Of a stretch of DNA of 64,000 bases, positions 27,240-38,700 are shown in pieces (within the stretch, counting starts at the first letter, position 1; the number at the start of each line of letters is the position of its first letter). The stretch comes from Heterotrichella gracilis (lineage: Eukaryota; Sar; Xanthophyceae; Tribonematales; Xanthonemataceae), in NCBI GenBank assembly GCA_032358255.1, contig JAULBX010027495.1, positions 152,349 through 216,348 on the forward strand, in the 5' to 3' direction. The notes below the pieces were generated by a model. It did no database searches and had not been told where the DNA came from. It saw only the letters and a program-made list of their open reading frames with translations. Made by a program: the position numbers and the translations under genes.

Positions 27240-30200
27240 TCACTCAGCCGCGGCCACTGGCTCCAGGGCCGACCTCGGCAGCGGCAGTGCGCACAGCGAG
27301 GTCCTGTAAGGGTTGTGCAAACCACCGTCACCCTGCCGTTCCTTTTGCACCTTCACACTACAGCGGCAAGGCAGCGGGGGAAGGGGGGGGGTGACCATGT
27401 GCCTGGCGTTGACCGACCATGCAACAACGTGCATGGGGCGTGGGGTGTGTACAATGGAAAATGGGGAAATAAAAATGATGACGTAGGGGTGTCTGCTAAG
27501 TCCAACGGGATTAGCGCTAGGCTGGCAAGGAGAGCCAATCAAGGGTGATAACAATGCAACACATAACATGATAGGGGGGAAAAAGAAGGGGAAAAACCGT
27601 GCATAAAAAAATGCCAGCAACAACAGGCATGCCCACTGCAGCAGTAACAGAATGAGCTTATGGCGCCCCACAACCACACCATGTCAATCCAGAGCACCGG
27701 ACATGCACATCGAAACAGCAGCTCGTGGAGCATGGAACCTATCAGTACAGGCAGTCGCATAGGCCAAAACAAAAGGGTGTACCCATTAGAAGTACCCTGG
27801 TAGGACTGCAATGTCATATAATCATCTGTAATGCCTCATTATCAGCAAACCCCTGTCACCCAGAATAGCTCTCTGTGTGCTCTCACCTGTACCGCCCCGT
27901 TGAAGGTGCATCCCCCTGCAAGGTTTGCACAAAACCATCAGCAACCTGGTCATACGCACCCCCACGAGAACGCCAAAGACCACTACACACAAGGGGCATA
28001 TGGCCAGCTGCATCCCACTTGCAAGGTCCCTGCATCATTGCATGCATGCCACTCATAAGCACGCTGCGCTCCGGTATGTTGGCTGTTGCGCATGTTTCTT
28101 TCAGGCAAAGAGCAACATCTTCCCTGTAGGACGCATGCCACAGCCACACAAAGCCACCTTCTACAGACACATTACGCTGCACATCTCTACAAACGCGCAT
28201 CCCACATGCTTGGAGGGCACACCCTTCGACATGGTCTCATTAGGGTATAAAAACATGAGGTTGAAGATCCTCCATTAGGGTTAAGGTTCTCACCGTGCTG
28301 AGCCGCGTGCTGTACGCCACATACAGCAGGGTGTTGCGCTCCTCGTCGTAGATGCGCCGCACGCGCTGGGTCTGGAAAATTTACACAAAGCGTTCAGGAA
28401 CGATATTCCAGAAGGCAAACCGCACGACGTGGATAATACCATCAATAATCACAAGTGTCATTTCTAAGAAAAAGATGTGCTAGTCGTCGATGTTACCCCT
28501 CGCAAGAGTGCAAGCGTATAATGAGCACTTACCACTGCCTGCCGGAATGACAGCGTCCAGTGTCTATAGGGTAATCAGCCTAGACAGTGCATGGCTTGAC
28601 ACACCCAATATGCGCTGTCAGCTGTCATACCCGCAGGGGGAGTGATTGAGCACATCACACGATCTATACTCTGTGAGGGGCAATGTAGACTACATTTATT
28701 GCTTAGAAGTGACACTCGTGATCATCAATACTATTGACACAGTTTGCCACCGTGCAGCGCCATCGTGCCAATTCAGAGCATGTGCCGCCATTTGCATTTG
28801 CTGGCAAGGTGTTCACAGGGTGAAGAGTACACCAGTGCAGCCAGTGCTGTGGCTGGCTTTTGTGATTCATCTGCGGATCACAAATCAGCAATCTAAGCTG
28901 CCCAAGTAGCCCAAGCTTATGCGTTCAGGCTATCCACCCCTGCCGCAAGGAGGAAGAGCAAAGTGTTCAAGGTTGGAATCTGGTAATGTTACAGCAAACA
29001 ATACCAACCTTGGACACAGTGTGGCAGGGTTAGCTGCACGTACTGCCACCGACATAGCTTGGCTGCGATAGACACTGCATTGACTGCTCGCATACAGCTT
29101 GACACCTGATCTTTGGGTCAGGCAGGGCGATATGCCACGCAATCTTCAGGCACTGCTGTGGTATCTGGCTAAGGGATCCTAGCTGCAGCTGTGTGCTATG
29201 CACCCGGCGCACAACAGATCCACCCTTGAGCTGGACAACACCCAATACACGTAGAATACCATGTGCGGTTGCAACCCTAGTGTAGGGTTTGCAGCGTTCC
29301 GTACCCCTTGCCTGTCCCTGACTTTGGCAGCACCATTCACAGCACTGCAGTGCGTGTGCATAAATTGCATCAAAGCTTAGCAAGGGTGGGTAGCGGCATT
29401 CTAGGGTTTAGGGTGGTCCCGAAGGGTTTTGGGCGGTTCCCTAGGGGTTTGTTCCCATTATGCGCACCTTGTTGTTGAAAAAGGCAAGGGTCTTGCGCTC
29501 CGAGAACACCTCCTTGCCCTCCGAGCCACGCACCTCATTCAGGTTCTTGATGTGCACAGGGCCGGTGATAGAGCAGGTGACAGAGGACTACAAGGGGGGC
29601 ATAAGGTGTCAAAGGGAGGGCAGGTGTGTGCACGTGTTGAAGAGGATACTCCTAGCTATGTTCGTTGTTTGTCCAATAGCAAGAGGGCACTGAACGAAGG
29701 GGGGGCAAGATCTGCGTCCAGATGCTGGCAAGAAAGAGTGTGCAGCTGACCCATGTACCACCCGTGTGCACGCCACGCATTGGCTAGGAATGGTGTTTGG
29801 TGTTATTGGGCAAGGGAAAGGCCCTAAAGTGCAAAATGTGCTGCACGGGGCCAGGAAAGATACTGGCGCCCCGTACTCCTAGAATGTACGAGCCATGGGG
29901 GGTAAACGTGGACTTGAGAATTGAAGCAGAGGGGTGTACGGTATGCACAAGCTCTTTCAGATGGGACATGGACAGCCTGGTACGCCTGCAGCTACCAGAC
30001 AGACCAGGGCTGCATGTAACGGCTTCCAGTGGGGTGCAATACCGTGCGCCCTACCTGGCTGGGGTCCGTGAAGGGGTCGGAGAAGATCTTGTCTTTGATG
30101 GAGCGCTTGAAGTCGGATATATAGATGGTCACGCCCTCAACTGCAGGGCACACAATAAGGTTCACAGGTGAGTGGGTGCAAGACTTGGCACTGATATAGA

Positions 30201-30716
30201 GATACTCACCAGGTCAGGCACCAGTGAAACGTCTCAATTACAGGCATGCTCCCATACAGACATATACGAGGAGGGTTTACAAGACCAGAGCTAGGTAGCT
30301 AGCAAGGCAGTTGCTCCCCCATAGGCCCCAGTATGAGAAAAGGGGGGGTTACAGTACTTACTGTCGGGGTCAGGGATAGCCTCCACCTCCACAGAGTCCT
30401 TGAATAGAAATCCAGAGGCAGAGAACTCTGCTATCTTGTCCTCTCCAGCTAGGGCTGCGCCAGATAACGTTATGGATAGGGCTGCAGCCAACCCCATGCT
30501 CGCCATGCGTTTAGCGCCCTCTACGGCGCTGGTACGTAGGGAGTGCCACTTTGAGGCGTCCCAAGACGCGATAGGGCTCTGCTGGAAGCTGGGTTGGCGA
30601 GTTGACTGGGTCGTTTTCGGCTGGAACGTGGCGCAACCCTTCTGTGCGCTCCGCCCCATGCTATGGCATGGTGTGGGCCGAGTTTGCTGCAAAGAGCTGC
30701 AAACGAGCGAGTTCAT
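27240..30716 (-). CDS. CreA-family protein with plastid/lumen targeting
   Basis: Exons 30716-30362, 30140-30055, 29587-29468, 28371-28294, 27915-27887 (a 29-base microexon) and 27303-27240 give 243 residues. The first ~70 residues form a Ser/Thr/Gln-rich transit peptide. A hydrophobic stretch follows, preceded by KR and ending in SGAALAGED, which looks like a thylakoid-transfer signal with an AxA site. The mature part matches bacterial CreA: DPDIEGVTIYIS, SSVTCSITGP, GKEVFSERKTLAFF, TQRVRRIYDEERNTLLYVAY and TSLCALPL. CreA is a widespread small exported protein of unknown biochemical role. In the alga it is probably lumenal and of cyanobacterial origin (inference). The microexon GDAPSTGRYR is needed to restore frame into TSLCALPL, which supports the model. 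An upstream in-frame ATG exists at 30797. Confidence 0.82.
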
Positions 30717-31353
30717 GGCGATATAGTGTGGTTGTTTCCTAGGCGAAAGATCGTATTTGGCAAAATACGGGACAGCGTCACGGAAAGCCTTGTGCAAGGT
30801 TGATGGTGGGCAATGCGTTTATGCATGCATCGATGCACGACAAAGATGAGCGAAAGTGGCCAAACCGACGAAAAGATACGACAGTGGCACACTTTCGATG
30901 GCAACCAGGAGTTGGAAGGTTGCAGTGACGGTACGTAGCGGTAAGAAAGGCTGGTTTTGGCGCAAACATACGATATCCATGCCACAGACTGCCCACTACC
31001 AAATACCTGAAAAGCGCGGGAGTTCATGCCTGTTCGAGATTAGCTTTAAAAATGTGTCACTGCTGCGGAAATTCATAACTACTCTTGCCCAAAACTTTCT
31101 TGAACGGGCACTATTCGGGGAGTCCGCGGCCCTCGAACTCGAACAGCGCGCATTGCGGCGGTTTGCAAGCCTGGTATTGAGTGGAGGCATCACCCATCGC
31201 TGAGCCTCTTGGCCTGCACTGCGACGCCAATAGCACTTCCCATAGTCCCTTTGGCACCAGCATCAAACTGCCGGTGTCCTGTACGGTTCAGCAGTACGCT
31301 TCACTGCGCTGCGAGCGTCTCGGTCACTGCCCTTGACACCAGCTGAGCCCACT
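30717..31353. promoter_or_regulatory. Divergent spacer, CreA-like and Nup50 genes
   Basis: 640 bp head-to-head spacer. ATGCATGCATCGATGCA occurs at 30821-30837, about 105 bases upstream of the CreA-like ATG. A similar ACATGCATGCATATG lies at 31486 in the first Nup50 intron. No gene is accepted here. Confidence 0.45.
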
Positions 31354-34332
31354 ATGAGCAAACGGAAAGCGGCGGAGCAACTGACCAAGGTATTGCCCAG
31401 CACCGCCTCTGTGCATACATATACATCCAGCAGCTGAATTCTAGAAGCACTCTTTGCGACAGTCGAGCCACACCAGCGGGCCTTCACATGCATGCATATG
31501 CGGACCGGCATGCCCCTGCAAGTGCTCCAAGCCAACAGCCTGTGTGGCCACAACCCGCCATATGGCATCATGCATCACATGTGTGACGTTTAACCCACTC
31601 ATCCACTCTGAGCTACTCCTGGAATGGAGCTGCATGGCACTCATACGCCTATCCCACACCCGCAGGATGAAGGCGGGCGGAGGGACACCTTTGCGCGCCA
31701 CCTCAAGGCCCTCAACAAGCAGTTCGCAGAGTGAGTGCAACAACATTCACAGCGATGCAGCACGCACAACCCACACTCCACCGCACAGCTCAACCCACAT
31801 CCCTTGCACCAGTGCAGCGATACTGACCTAGTTGCCCGCTCCATCTGTGCACGCGTTGCCCCATGTTGACCTAGGTTGGCTTCATGTACCCATCAGGCTT
31901 CAATCGCGGGGTGACGTTGCGCAGCCCTAGCTTGAACCCTCGCCGCCCACCATGGGGTTTACCCAGGCAATACGTTTACCCTACAGGCCCTAGCTTTCGT
32001 CCTCACCGCCCACCGAGGGGTTCAATCACGTCATCCACTTACCATAATAGATTCCCTAGCCTATACCCTGACCCTGCAGGTGGGTTCAGGACCAGGCAAA
32101 CGACTGCCTGGGCCAGCTGTGGACAAATTGCGCCATGGACCATGCGTGCCGCCGCAACCCTACGTGCTACACCCTAAATTGCCTTGTCCCCTAGCTGGTC
32201 AACCCCTAACACTAACCCTAATCGTGCTTTTGCCCAGGTGGGTTCAGGACCAGGCCGACGACTGCCTGGGTCAGGTGTGGACTGATGGGGTCATGGACTA
32301 TATGCGCCATGCCAACCAGCTACTTAAGGATTTTGATGACGTGGTGAAGGAGGAGGCAAGCAAGGGGGGAGAGGAGGGCGGGAGTGGAGGGGAGGCAATC
32401 GGCAAGCCTGCACCGGCGCCAGGGGGTGCGTGCACGCACCCGCCGTGCTTTACTTCAGTTTACTTCAGTATATTGTTGATAGTGGCCCCTTAACTCCGCC
32501 TTTGCGCGTCCCCCTTCTTTTTCTCTCGATTGTTTTAAACATGCTGTCAATAATCATATTATAGGGCCGGTGTGTGCATGTAGTTACAGGGTGCCATTAC
32601 CGCAGGCGCATTCCCCATGCTAGGCGGGACCCCCGCCTCCGCCCCAGCCGCACCCCCTACCCTCTCCTTTGCCGCACCCCCCACGGAGACACCTGGCGCA
32701 ACCTTCGGCACAAACGGGGCCGCCCCGCCTTTTGGTGGGAATTCCTTCGCCGCCGAAGCCACACCCACCACCCCGCTTTTCGGCGCAAAACCCGCCGCCG
32801 CGCCCGCCAGCATCCCCACCACCCCGATTTTTGGCGCAAAAACAGCGCCCGACGCCGCGCCCCTCTTCGGCGCACCCCCCACCGCCCCCACCACAGCCGC
32901 AGCACCCACCGCAATGTTTTCCTTTGGGGGGGCAGCATCCACCCCTGGGATTGGCCAACAGGGGACGGCTGCAGGGGGTGCCTCGACTGGGGGCTTTGGT
33001 GGGAGTGGCATGTTTGGGAGTGCCGGCGGGGGTTTTGGGGGTGCTGGCGGGGGTGCCACCATGTTTGCGGGGATAGGCGGGGGGGGCACCAAGCCAGGGG
33101 GGTTCAACTTTGGGGGCCCTGGCGCCAACTCCTTCTCTGCAGGTAAGCATCAGGCTGAATGATAAACAGATTAAAATAAATATGACTTAATTGTTCCACC
33201 TGTGCCCCGCTGGCAAGACTGATAATTTTGATTTCATTCTTTGAATTTGAATGAAGCAATTGCAAATAATGTTCAGAATCTAATTTTCGTTTCACCTGTG
33301 CCCGCCCTGCGCACCTAATCCTAACATCACCGGAGGTTTCCTGACTACCTACACACAAGACCCTATATGATTTTCTTGTAACCACTTGCTGCAAAAAGCC
33401 CTGCCGCAGGGTTTCTTGACCCTTTACATGTTCGCAGGCACCAGCGGGTTCAGCTTTGGCGCCACGCCCGCCCCCACCAATGGCAGCAAAACGCAAGGGG
33501 GTGATGGTGAGGATGAAGAGGAGGAGGAGGAGGAGGAGCCAGCCACCACGGTGCGCCACCTGGCGTTTTGTGCACTTGACTTCCTTATGTGTGCCCTATT
33601 ACATGTCGCATGCCACAGTGGCCAGATGAGCAGGGTGCGCTACATGCTTTGTGTCAGGCAGTCAAGTCTTGGCTGCATGTATAATATCTTGCTCTGGCAA
33701 AATTCATCACCATAGCATCATACATGAGAGCGCTGATCATAATTGAGAGCATTGAGCTATTCCTGCATCCACACAGGTGGAGGTTAAGGCCCAGAACCTG
33801 CTGTACAAGGAGAAGGCCACCCTGCACTTGCATATCAAAAGGGCCTGGGTTCCTACGTTTGACCGTAGCGAACCCTGTAAATGTGCACACCAACCTCACC
33901 ACAATCATCACATTATGGAAATCCTTGTTGAGCACCTTGAATTGACCAACTTTGCCTTTTCAGGTGGAGGTAGAGGCCCAGAACCTGCTCTACAAGGAGA
34001 AGGCCACGCTGCACTTCCAGGTGGACGGCAAGTGGACCAGCCGGGGCAAGGGGACGCTAACACTGCGCAGCGACACGGGAGGGGGGGCACCCTTCGTGGT
34101 GTTCACCTCAGAAAACGGGCGCATTTCTCTCAATGCCCGGCTGTTCAAGGGGGTGAGCATCAAGCAATTAAACCCCGAGAAGGGGTCCGGCCAGATGCTG
34201 ACCTCGCTGTATGTGGTGGAGGAAACCGAGGAGGGTAGTATACAAAAGTTGCAGCCGGTGATCCTACGGGTGGCGAGTGGGGAGAAGGCGGTGGCGTTCA
34301 TTGACGCTTTCACCAAGCACGCGCCCAAGTGA
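31354..34332 (+). CDS. Nup50-type nucleoporin with FG repeats and Ran-binding domain
   Basis: Exons 31354-31389, 31666-31730, 32238-32425, 32606-33142, 33438-33550 and 33964-34332 give 435 residues. The N terminus MSKRKAAEQLTKDEGG is the short basic motif of Nup50, which binds importin-alpha. A helical segment (QADDCLGQVWTDGVMDYMRH) follows. Exons 4 and 5 encode an Ala/Pro/Gly-rich stretch with many FG motifs (PLFGAK, MFGSAGGGFGG, FSFGAT) and end in an eight-Glu acidic run. The last exon is a RanBD1 domain (LLYKEKATLHFQVDGKWTSR, GTLTL, FVVFTSENGRISLNARLFKG). The protein should sit at the nuclear basket and help cargo release with Ran-GTP. Two exons have near-identical partial copies just upstream of their acceptors (32079-32150 and 33775-33830). 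Confidence 0.9.
31915..32050 (+). repeat. Two-copy tandem repeat in Nup50 intron 2
   Basis: CCCTAGCTTGAACCCTCGCC and CCGCCCACCATGGGGTTTA at 31924-31962 recur as CCCTAGCTTTCGTCCTCACC and CCGCCCACCGAGGGGTTCA at about 31987-32026. Confidence 0.6.
32079..32155 (+). repeat. Copy of Nup50 exon 3 start
   Basis: GTGGGTTCAGGACCAGGCAA, then ACGACTGCCTGGGCCAGCTG and TGGAC, repeats the acceptor side of the exon at 32238 with few changes, about 155 bp upstream. It loses similarity after about 60 bases. Confidence 0.85.
32483..32530 (+). repeat. Dispersed repeat, copy D
   Basis: AGTGGCCCCTTAACTCCGCC, then TTTGCGCGTCCCCCTTCTTT and TTCTC, in the intron just after Nup50 exon 3. Confidence 0.65.
33775..33832 (+). 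repeat. Copy of Nup50 last-exon start, frame intact
   Basis: From the CAG acceptor on, 53 bases match the start of the RanBD exon at 33964 with four differences (three at third positions). Encodes VEVKAQNLLYKEKATLHL against VEVEAQNLLYKEKATLHF. No donor follows in frame soon after, so it is probably not spliced as a full exon. Confidence 0.85.
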
Positions 34333-34371
34333 AGATTTTCGGAATCTTCGGAATCTGGGGTTGGAGTTGGC

Positions 34372-34376
34372 TGTAA
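34372..34376 (+). terminator. TGTAA poly(A) signal of Nup50 gene
   Basis: TGTAA 40 bases after the Nup50 stop codon. Confidence 0.5.
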
Positions 34377-35484
34377 TGGGAGTGGGGATTGGCTGTTGTG
34401 GCGGTGGGGGTTGGCTGCAGGGCCATTGGGGATTGGTTGCACTGCTAGAGGACTGGAAACTGGCAATTGCAGCATTGATTGTGTTGGGGTGGTGTTGATG
34501 AAATTTGCGTCAAGAGTCAAAGGTGCCGGGATTGATTGCACTGCCGACGGGGAAGCATTGTTGTTGTTACTGACCTATAGCGTGACGTTGCTCTGTACCA
34601 GTTGCCCTCATTCCCTATTGGTGTGATTCAGAAGGGGGATGGAAGCTAGGATGGACCATGCACCAGGTGGATACAGTTGGTTTGAGATGGGGAGTGAAGC
34701 CTCGGAGGAGTCCTTAGGATAGCTAGGCTACTGTAGCGTCACCACCTGCTTCACGCCTGACACTAGTGTGGTCCACACAGTAATGCGGGACAATCATTGA
34801 CTGCGTTCAACGCAACTTGCGCATTGGTATGAATTGTGCACGGCCTGCCATCACATGCGAGCCATACATTTCAACTGATTGGTGCTATACAGCCTTACAC
34901 GTGCTTTGAGCAGAGTTTGTAACATCACTGCTTATACCGTATTTGTGACTGATGTCCCAGCCAGTCATGGATGATACCCATGCCACTCGCCCTTGCAGGC
35001 ACAGCCGACTTGGAATGGCCTTGAAGGCCGCCTGATGATCCTGATTCAGAAGCTGTTTCACCAGTACACTACTTTTAAAAAGCTTTTAAAACTAGTGTGT
35101 TGTAGTAGTACTGTAACAGCTTTGCACCCCCTTGCGATATTCGTTGAACCTTGGAAAAGCAAAATAGAAGACAAAAAACGGCACGACTGCCCCAAACACA
35201 TGTGGGCAGCGACCACATTCAAATTGATTGAATATGAGCGACCCAGTGTTGACGCTCAGCTTCCTGAGCAATCACACGCTGCAGGGCCCAACCGCCTGAC
35301 AATGTTGGCCAGCATGCCTGCCACGCTGTTTCGTACCACTGAAATGAATGAAAGTAATACTTCTATGTTCCACGCACTCTCAGCAACTGGGCCTGGCAGC
35401 GGCTGCAGGGCCTGGTCCCGGACCAGCCCGGTTAAGTGATGATCATGCATGGCCATGCCCTACTGCTGATCCAGCTAGCCACTA

Positions 35485-35775
35485 GCTTGCTGATCATCTA
35501 GCTGAATGGCCATGATCACTGCACCATGATGATACATCTAGCCACTAGATCATCTAGCTGATTGGCCATGATCGCTGCAGCACGATATTTCATCTAGCCA
35601 TGATCGCTTGCTGATCATCTAGCTGAATGGCCGTGATCGCTGCTGGTCCATCGAGTCAACAACCTGCTGATCAGCTAGCTAATTGGCCATGATCGCTGCT
35701 GGTCAACTAGGCTGATGGCGCAACGGCACCAAACCCTAAACCCTAGCCTAATGGCGCAACGGCACCAAACCACCT
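35485..35775. repeat. GATC/CTAG-rich tandem repeat
   Basis: Four diverged units built on GATCATCTAGCTGAATGGCC, then ATGATCGCTGC, begin near 35491, 35548, 35611 and 35667 (spacing 54-66 bp). They contain internal palindromes (TGATCA, CTAGCTAG-like, GGCC). They are followed by two copies of CTGATGGCGCAACGGCACCA with AACC, at about 35711 and 35750, separated by AAACCCTAAACCCTAG. Confidence 0.7.
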
Positions 35776-35798
35776 CATCAGCCCACACTCACACGCGC

Positions 35799-38700
35799 TC
35801 ACTCGTCATTCTCAATCTCAATCTCGTTCTCGTCGCTGTTCCCATCCATGTGTGACTCAGCGTCGGTTCCCTCCCCTACCTCGGAGATGCGGCTGATACC
35901 GCCCACCTTGGCGAGCGCCGGAGAGCTCCGCTGGCGCATCAACTGTGAGAAATCCGTGGACCCCCACTCCTGCTGCCTTGACCACATCTGCGGGACAATG
36001 CCAGCCATTATCAGCATAACCAGGAACAACAACAAAGAGGTGCACATGTGATCCCACCAGTGTTCTTTGTAAAAGAGGCATGTATGGACCATCACAGTCA
36101 CATCCCTCATGCACACAGGACTCATCAAAAAACGAACAAAAGAAATGGAATGGAATGAACAGTGCCGCCATGACCTCACAAACACATAACAATAAAAATG
36201 AATTCAATGCATTCCGCCCATCCCGCACCTGCGCGTACAGCCCCCCCCTTGCCAGCAGCTCCCCGTGGTTGCCCACCTCCGCTACCACCCCTTGGTCCAG
36301 CACGATGATCTGGTCTGCATCCATCACAGTGCTCAGGCGGTGCGCCACGATGACGCTGGTGCACTGGTCCCGCAGGTCTGCCAGAGACAGCTGGATCTGC
36401 TTCTCGGTCAGGCTGTCAAGGGCGGAAGTGGCCTTGGGGGAAGGGGGTCTGGGTGTGAGTCGGGAGGTACCCCCAGCCAACGACCTGGAATTGCGCACCG
36501 TATCCAAACCCCATTGCAAACCCTCCCCAGACCCTTATCTCAACCCTGGCCTCACCTTCTCCAGCAACGGATTGCTAGGCTGGCTCAGCACCGCCTGTGC
36601 AAACCCTACCCACACCCTACTCATGCAAATGTAAACCCTTTTTACAACCCCACTAATCCCTAGCCCCACTCCTTGTCTCACCTCATCCAGCACCAGTATG
36701 TCAGGCTGCCGCAGCATCGCATGGCCAAACCCTACCCGAACTCTACTTGTGCAAAACCCTTATCAAAACCCTACCAAACCATACCCAAACCCTGGCCTCA
36801 CCTCATCCAGCACCAGTATGCCAGGCTGGCGCAGCACCGCGCGTGCAAATGCCACCCGCTGCTTCTCCCCCCCACTGAGCCTCAGCCCCCTCTCCCCCAC
36901 CTTGGTCTCATACCCCTTGGGGAAGCGGGTGCTGATGGCCTCGTGAATGTGCGCCACCTGGCGGATGGCGGGGGAGTGTTCATGCAAGCATGTGAGGGTT
37001 TAGACTTTAGGGTGGCATGCACCAAATGGATGTGAGGGTTTAGGGATTAGGGTTTCAAGTGCCACATGCATGTACGCCACATGAAAGAATCAAAGGGGTG
37101 CTGGGAGGATAGGAGGTTTTAACAGAGCCACGACAAAGACAAAGACAACAGCACCCCTCTCTCTGACCCCACCATCACCACCACCAGCACACCCACCTGT
37201 GCCGCCTGTATCACCTCCGCCCGGCTCGACCCCGGCCGCCCATACCCTATGTTGAACCCGATCGTGTCGTTAAACAGCACGGTATCCTGGGGCACCACTG
37301 CGATCCGCCTGCGCAGCGAGGCCTGGGTGACCCCCGCTATCGCCTGGCCGTCGATCAATATGAACCCCGATTGGGGGTCGTAGAACCGCAGCAGCAGGCG
37401 CAATATGGTGGATTTGCCGGACCCCGTGGCCCCCACCAGCGCCAGGGTTTTGCCCCCTGATTGAAAAATGGGAGATGGTGAGAGCACGCTCGCATGAGGA
37501 GCGGTTTTCATTTGGCAGGGCAACTTGCAACTCTCAAGTGGAACATTTTCATTTTCAAGGACGCACACGAGGGTAAGCCACACAAACATATCACATGCGC
37601 TCCTCTCGGGTGGAGTCGTTCATGGGAAGGCATGCAACCAACACACTTGCAGCCAGATTGACAGTCACCATTGTGTCTACCTGGCGCCATTATTGCATGT
37701 CGCATGCTTTTGGAAAGATGTTCAAAGCACACTTCCTCAATGAAAGGACTTTTTTACAGCGTTTTTTAAAAATTGCCAACCCTGAGTCCCCACCTGGCAC
37801 GCAGAATGACACCCCTCGCAGGACTGGGTGGGCACTGGAGTAGCCAAAGGTGACGTTGCAGAACTGAACCGTGCCTGTGGCAAGGGTGGGTGGGGGAGAA
37901 TGTATTCATATGCGGACACAGCTGAGCAGAGGACCTAAACCGTTCTAACATCCTTCCATTCTACCACTGCCATGGGCGAGGTGCATTTTCTTACTTACAG
38001 CAGCCCGAACATGTCATCCATACCAAGCAAGCCCTTCTGAGTGATGCAATGGTGCAATGAACACCCACCTTCCGTCAGCACCAGCTCAACGATCCCCGGC
38101 TTATCCAGCCCCAGGACATGACCAGCAGCCGAAACATGCTCTCCATGTCTATAACTCCTAACTTATACAGTTAGACCCAATTGCATGTGGCTAACAAACC
38201 AACAAGTGCCCTCAACCCGCTGTGACCCACATACACACACTTGGCACCCCCTATCCCCCTTAAACATCCCACTCCACCCACCTTCCGTCAGCACCAGTTC
38301 CCCCGCCCCCGGCTTATCCAGCACCTTTGGCACCGTGGCCAGCAGCTGGAACATGTTCTCCATATCAATTAGGCCCTTTTGCACGGTGCGGTAGTAGGAC
38401 CCGAAGAAATTCAGGGGGCCATACAGCTGGGTCATCATTGTGAGGAACAAGACTGTGTCGCCCACCGTGAGGGTGCGTGCCACGATGCCCCGCACGCAGA
38501 TCACTGTGCCGCTGACCAGGCCTGGAGAGGCAGGGGACGAACCAACATCGATGAAAGGATAACGGCAATACCAAGGGTAGCGCAGGCATGGGGTGGACTG
38601 AGCTGCACACTACAGCCATACAAGTGCTTCTTACTAAACCAAGGATACAGGGATGGGATTCCTTGCACGGGCATTAACACCATGCACATTTGTGCTAATT

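Larger units (their letters stand above)
34333..35798. other. Convergent spacer with satellite patch
   Basis: 1.5 kb between Nup50 and the ABC transporter 3' ends. The left part has GGGGTTGGCTG-type repeats (34360-34440). The right part holds the GATC/CTAG repeat at 35485-35705. The open frame at 34993-35439 has no recognisable content. Confidence 0.5.

Noticed and set aside
30856-31203. 115-codon plus-strand frame between the CreA-like and Nup50 genes
   Set aside because: No domain, no supporting exon structure, and it occupies a promoter spacer.
32559-33128. Long minus-strand frames opposite the Nup50 FG-repeat exon
   Set aside because: Shadow of a repetitive GC-rich exon. FG motifs and splice sites support the plus strand only.
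34993-35439. 148-codon plus-strand frame after Nup50
   Set aside because: No motif, atypical composition and no splice sites leading into it.
35736-35746. CCCTAAACCCTA as a true telomere or chromosome end
   Set aside because: Only short dispersed runs occur, flanked by genes on both sides, so there is no terminal array.
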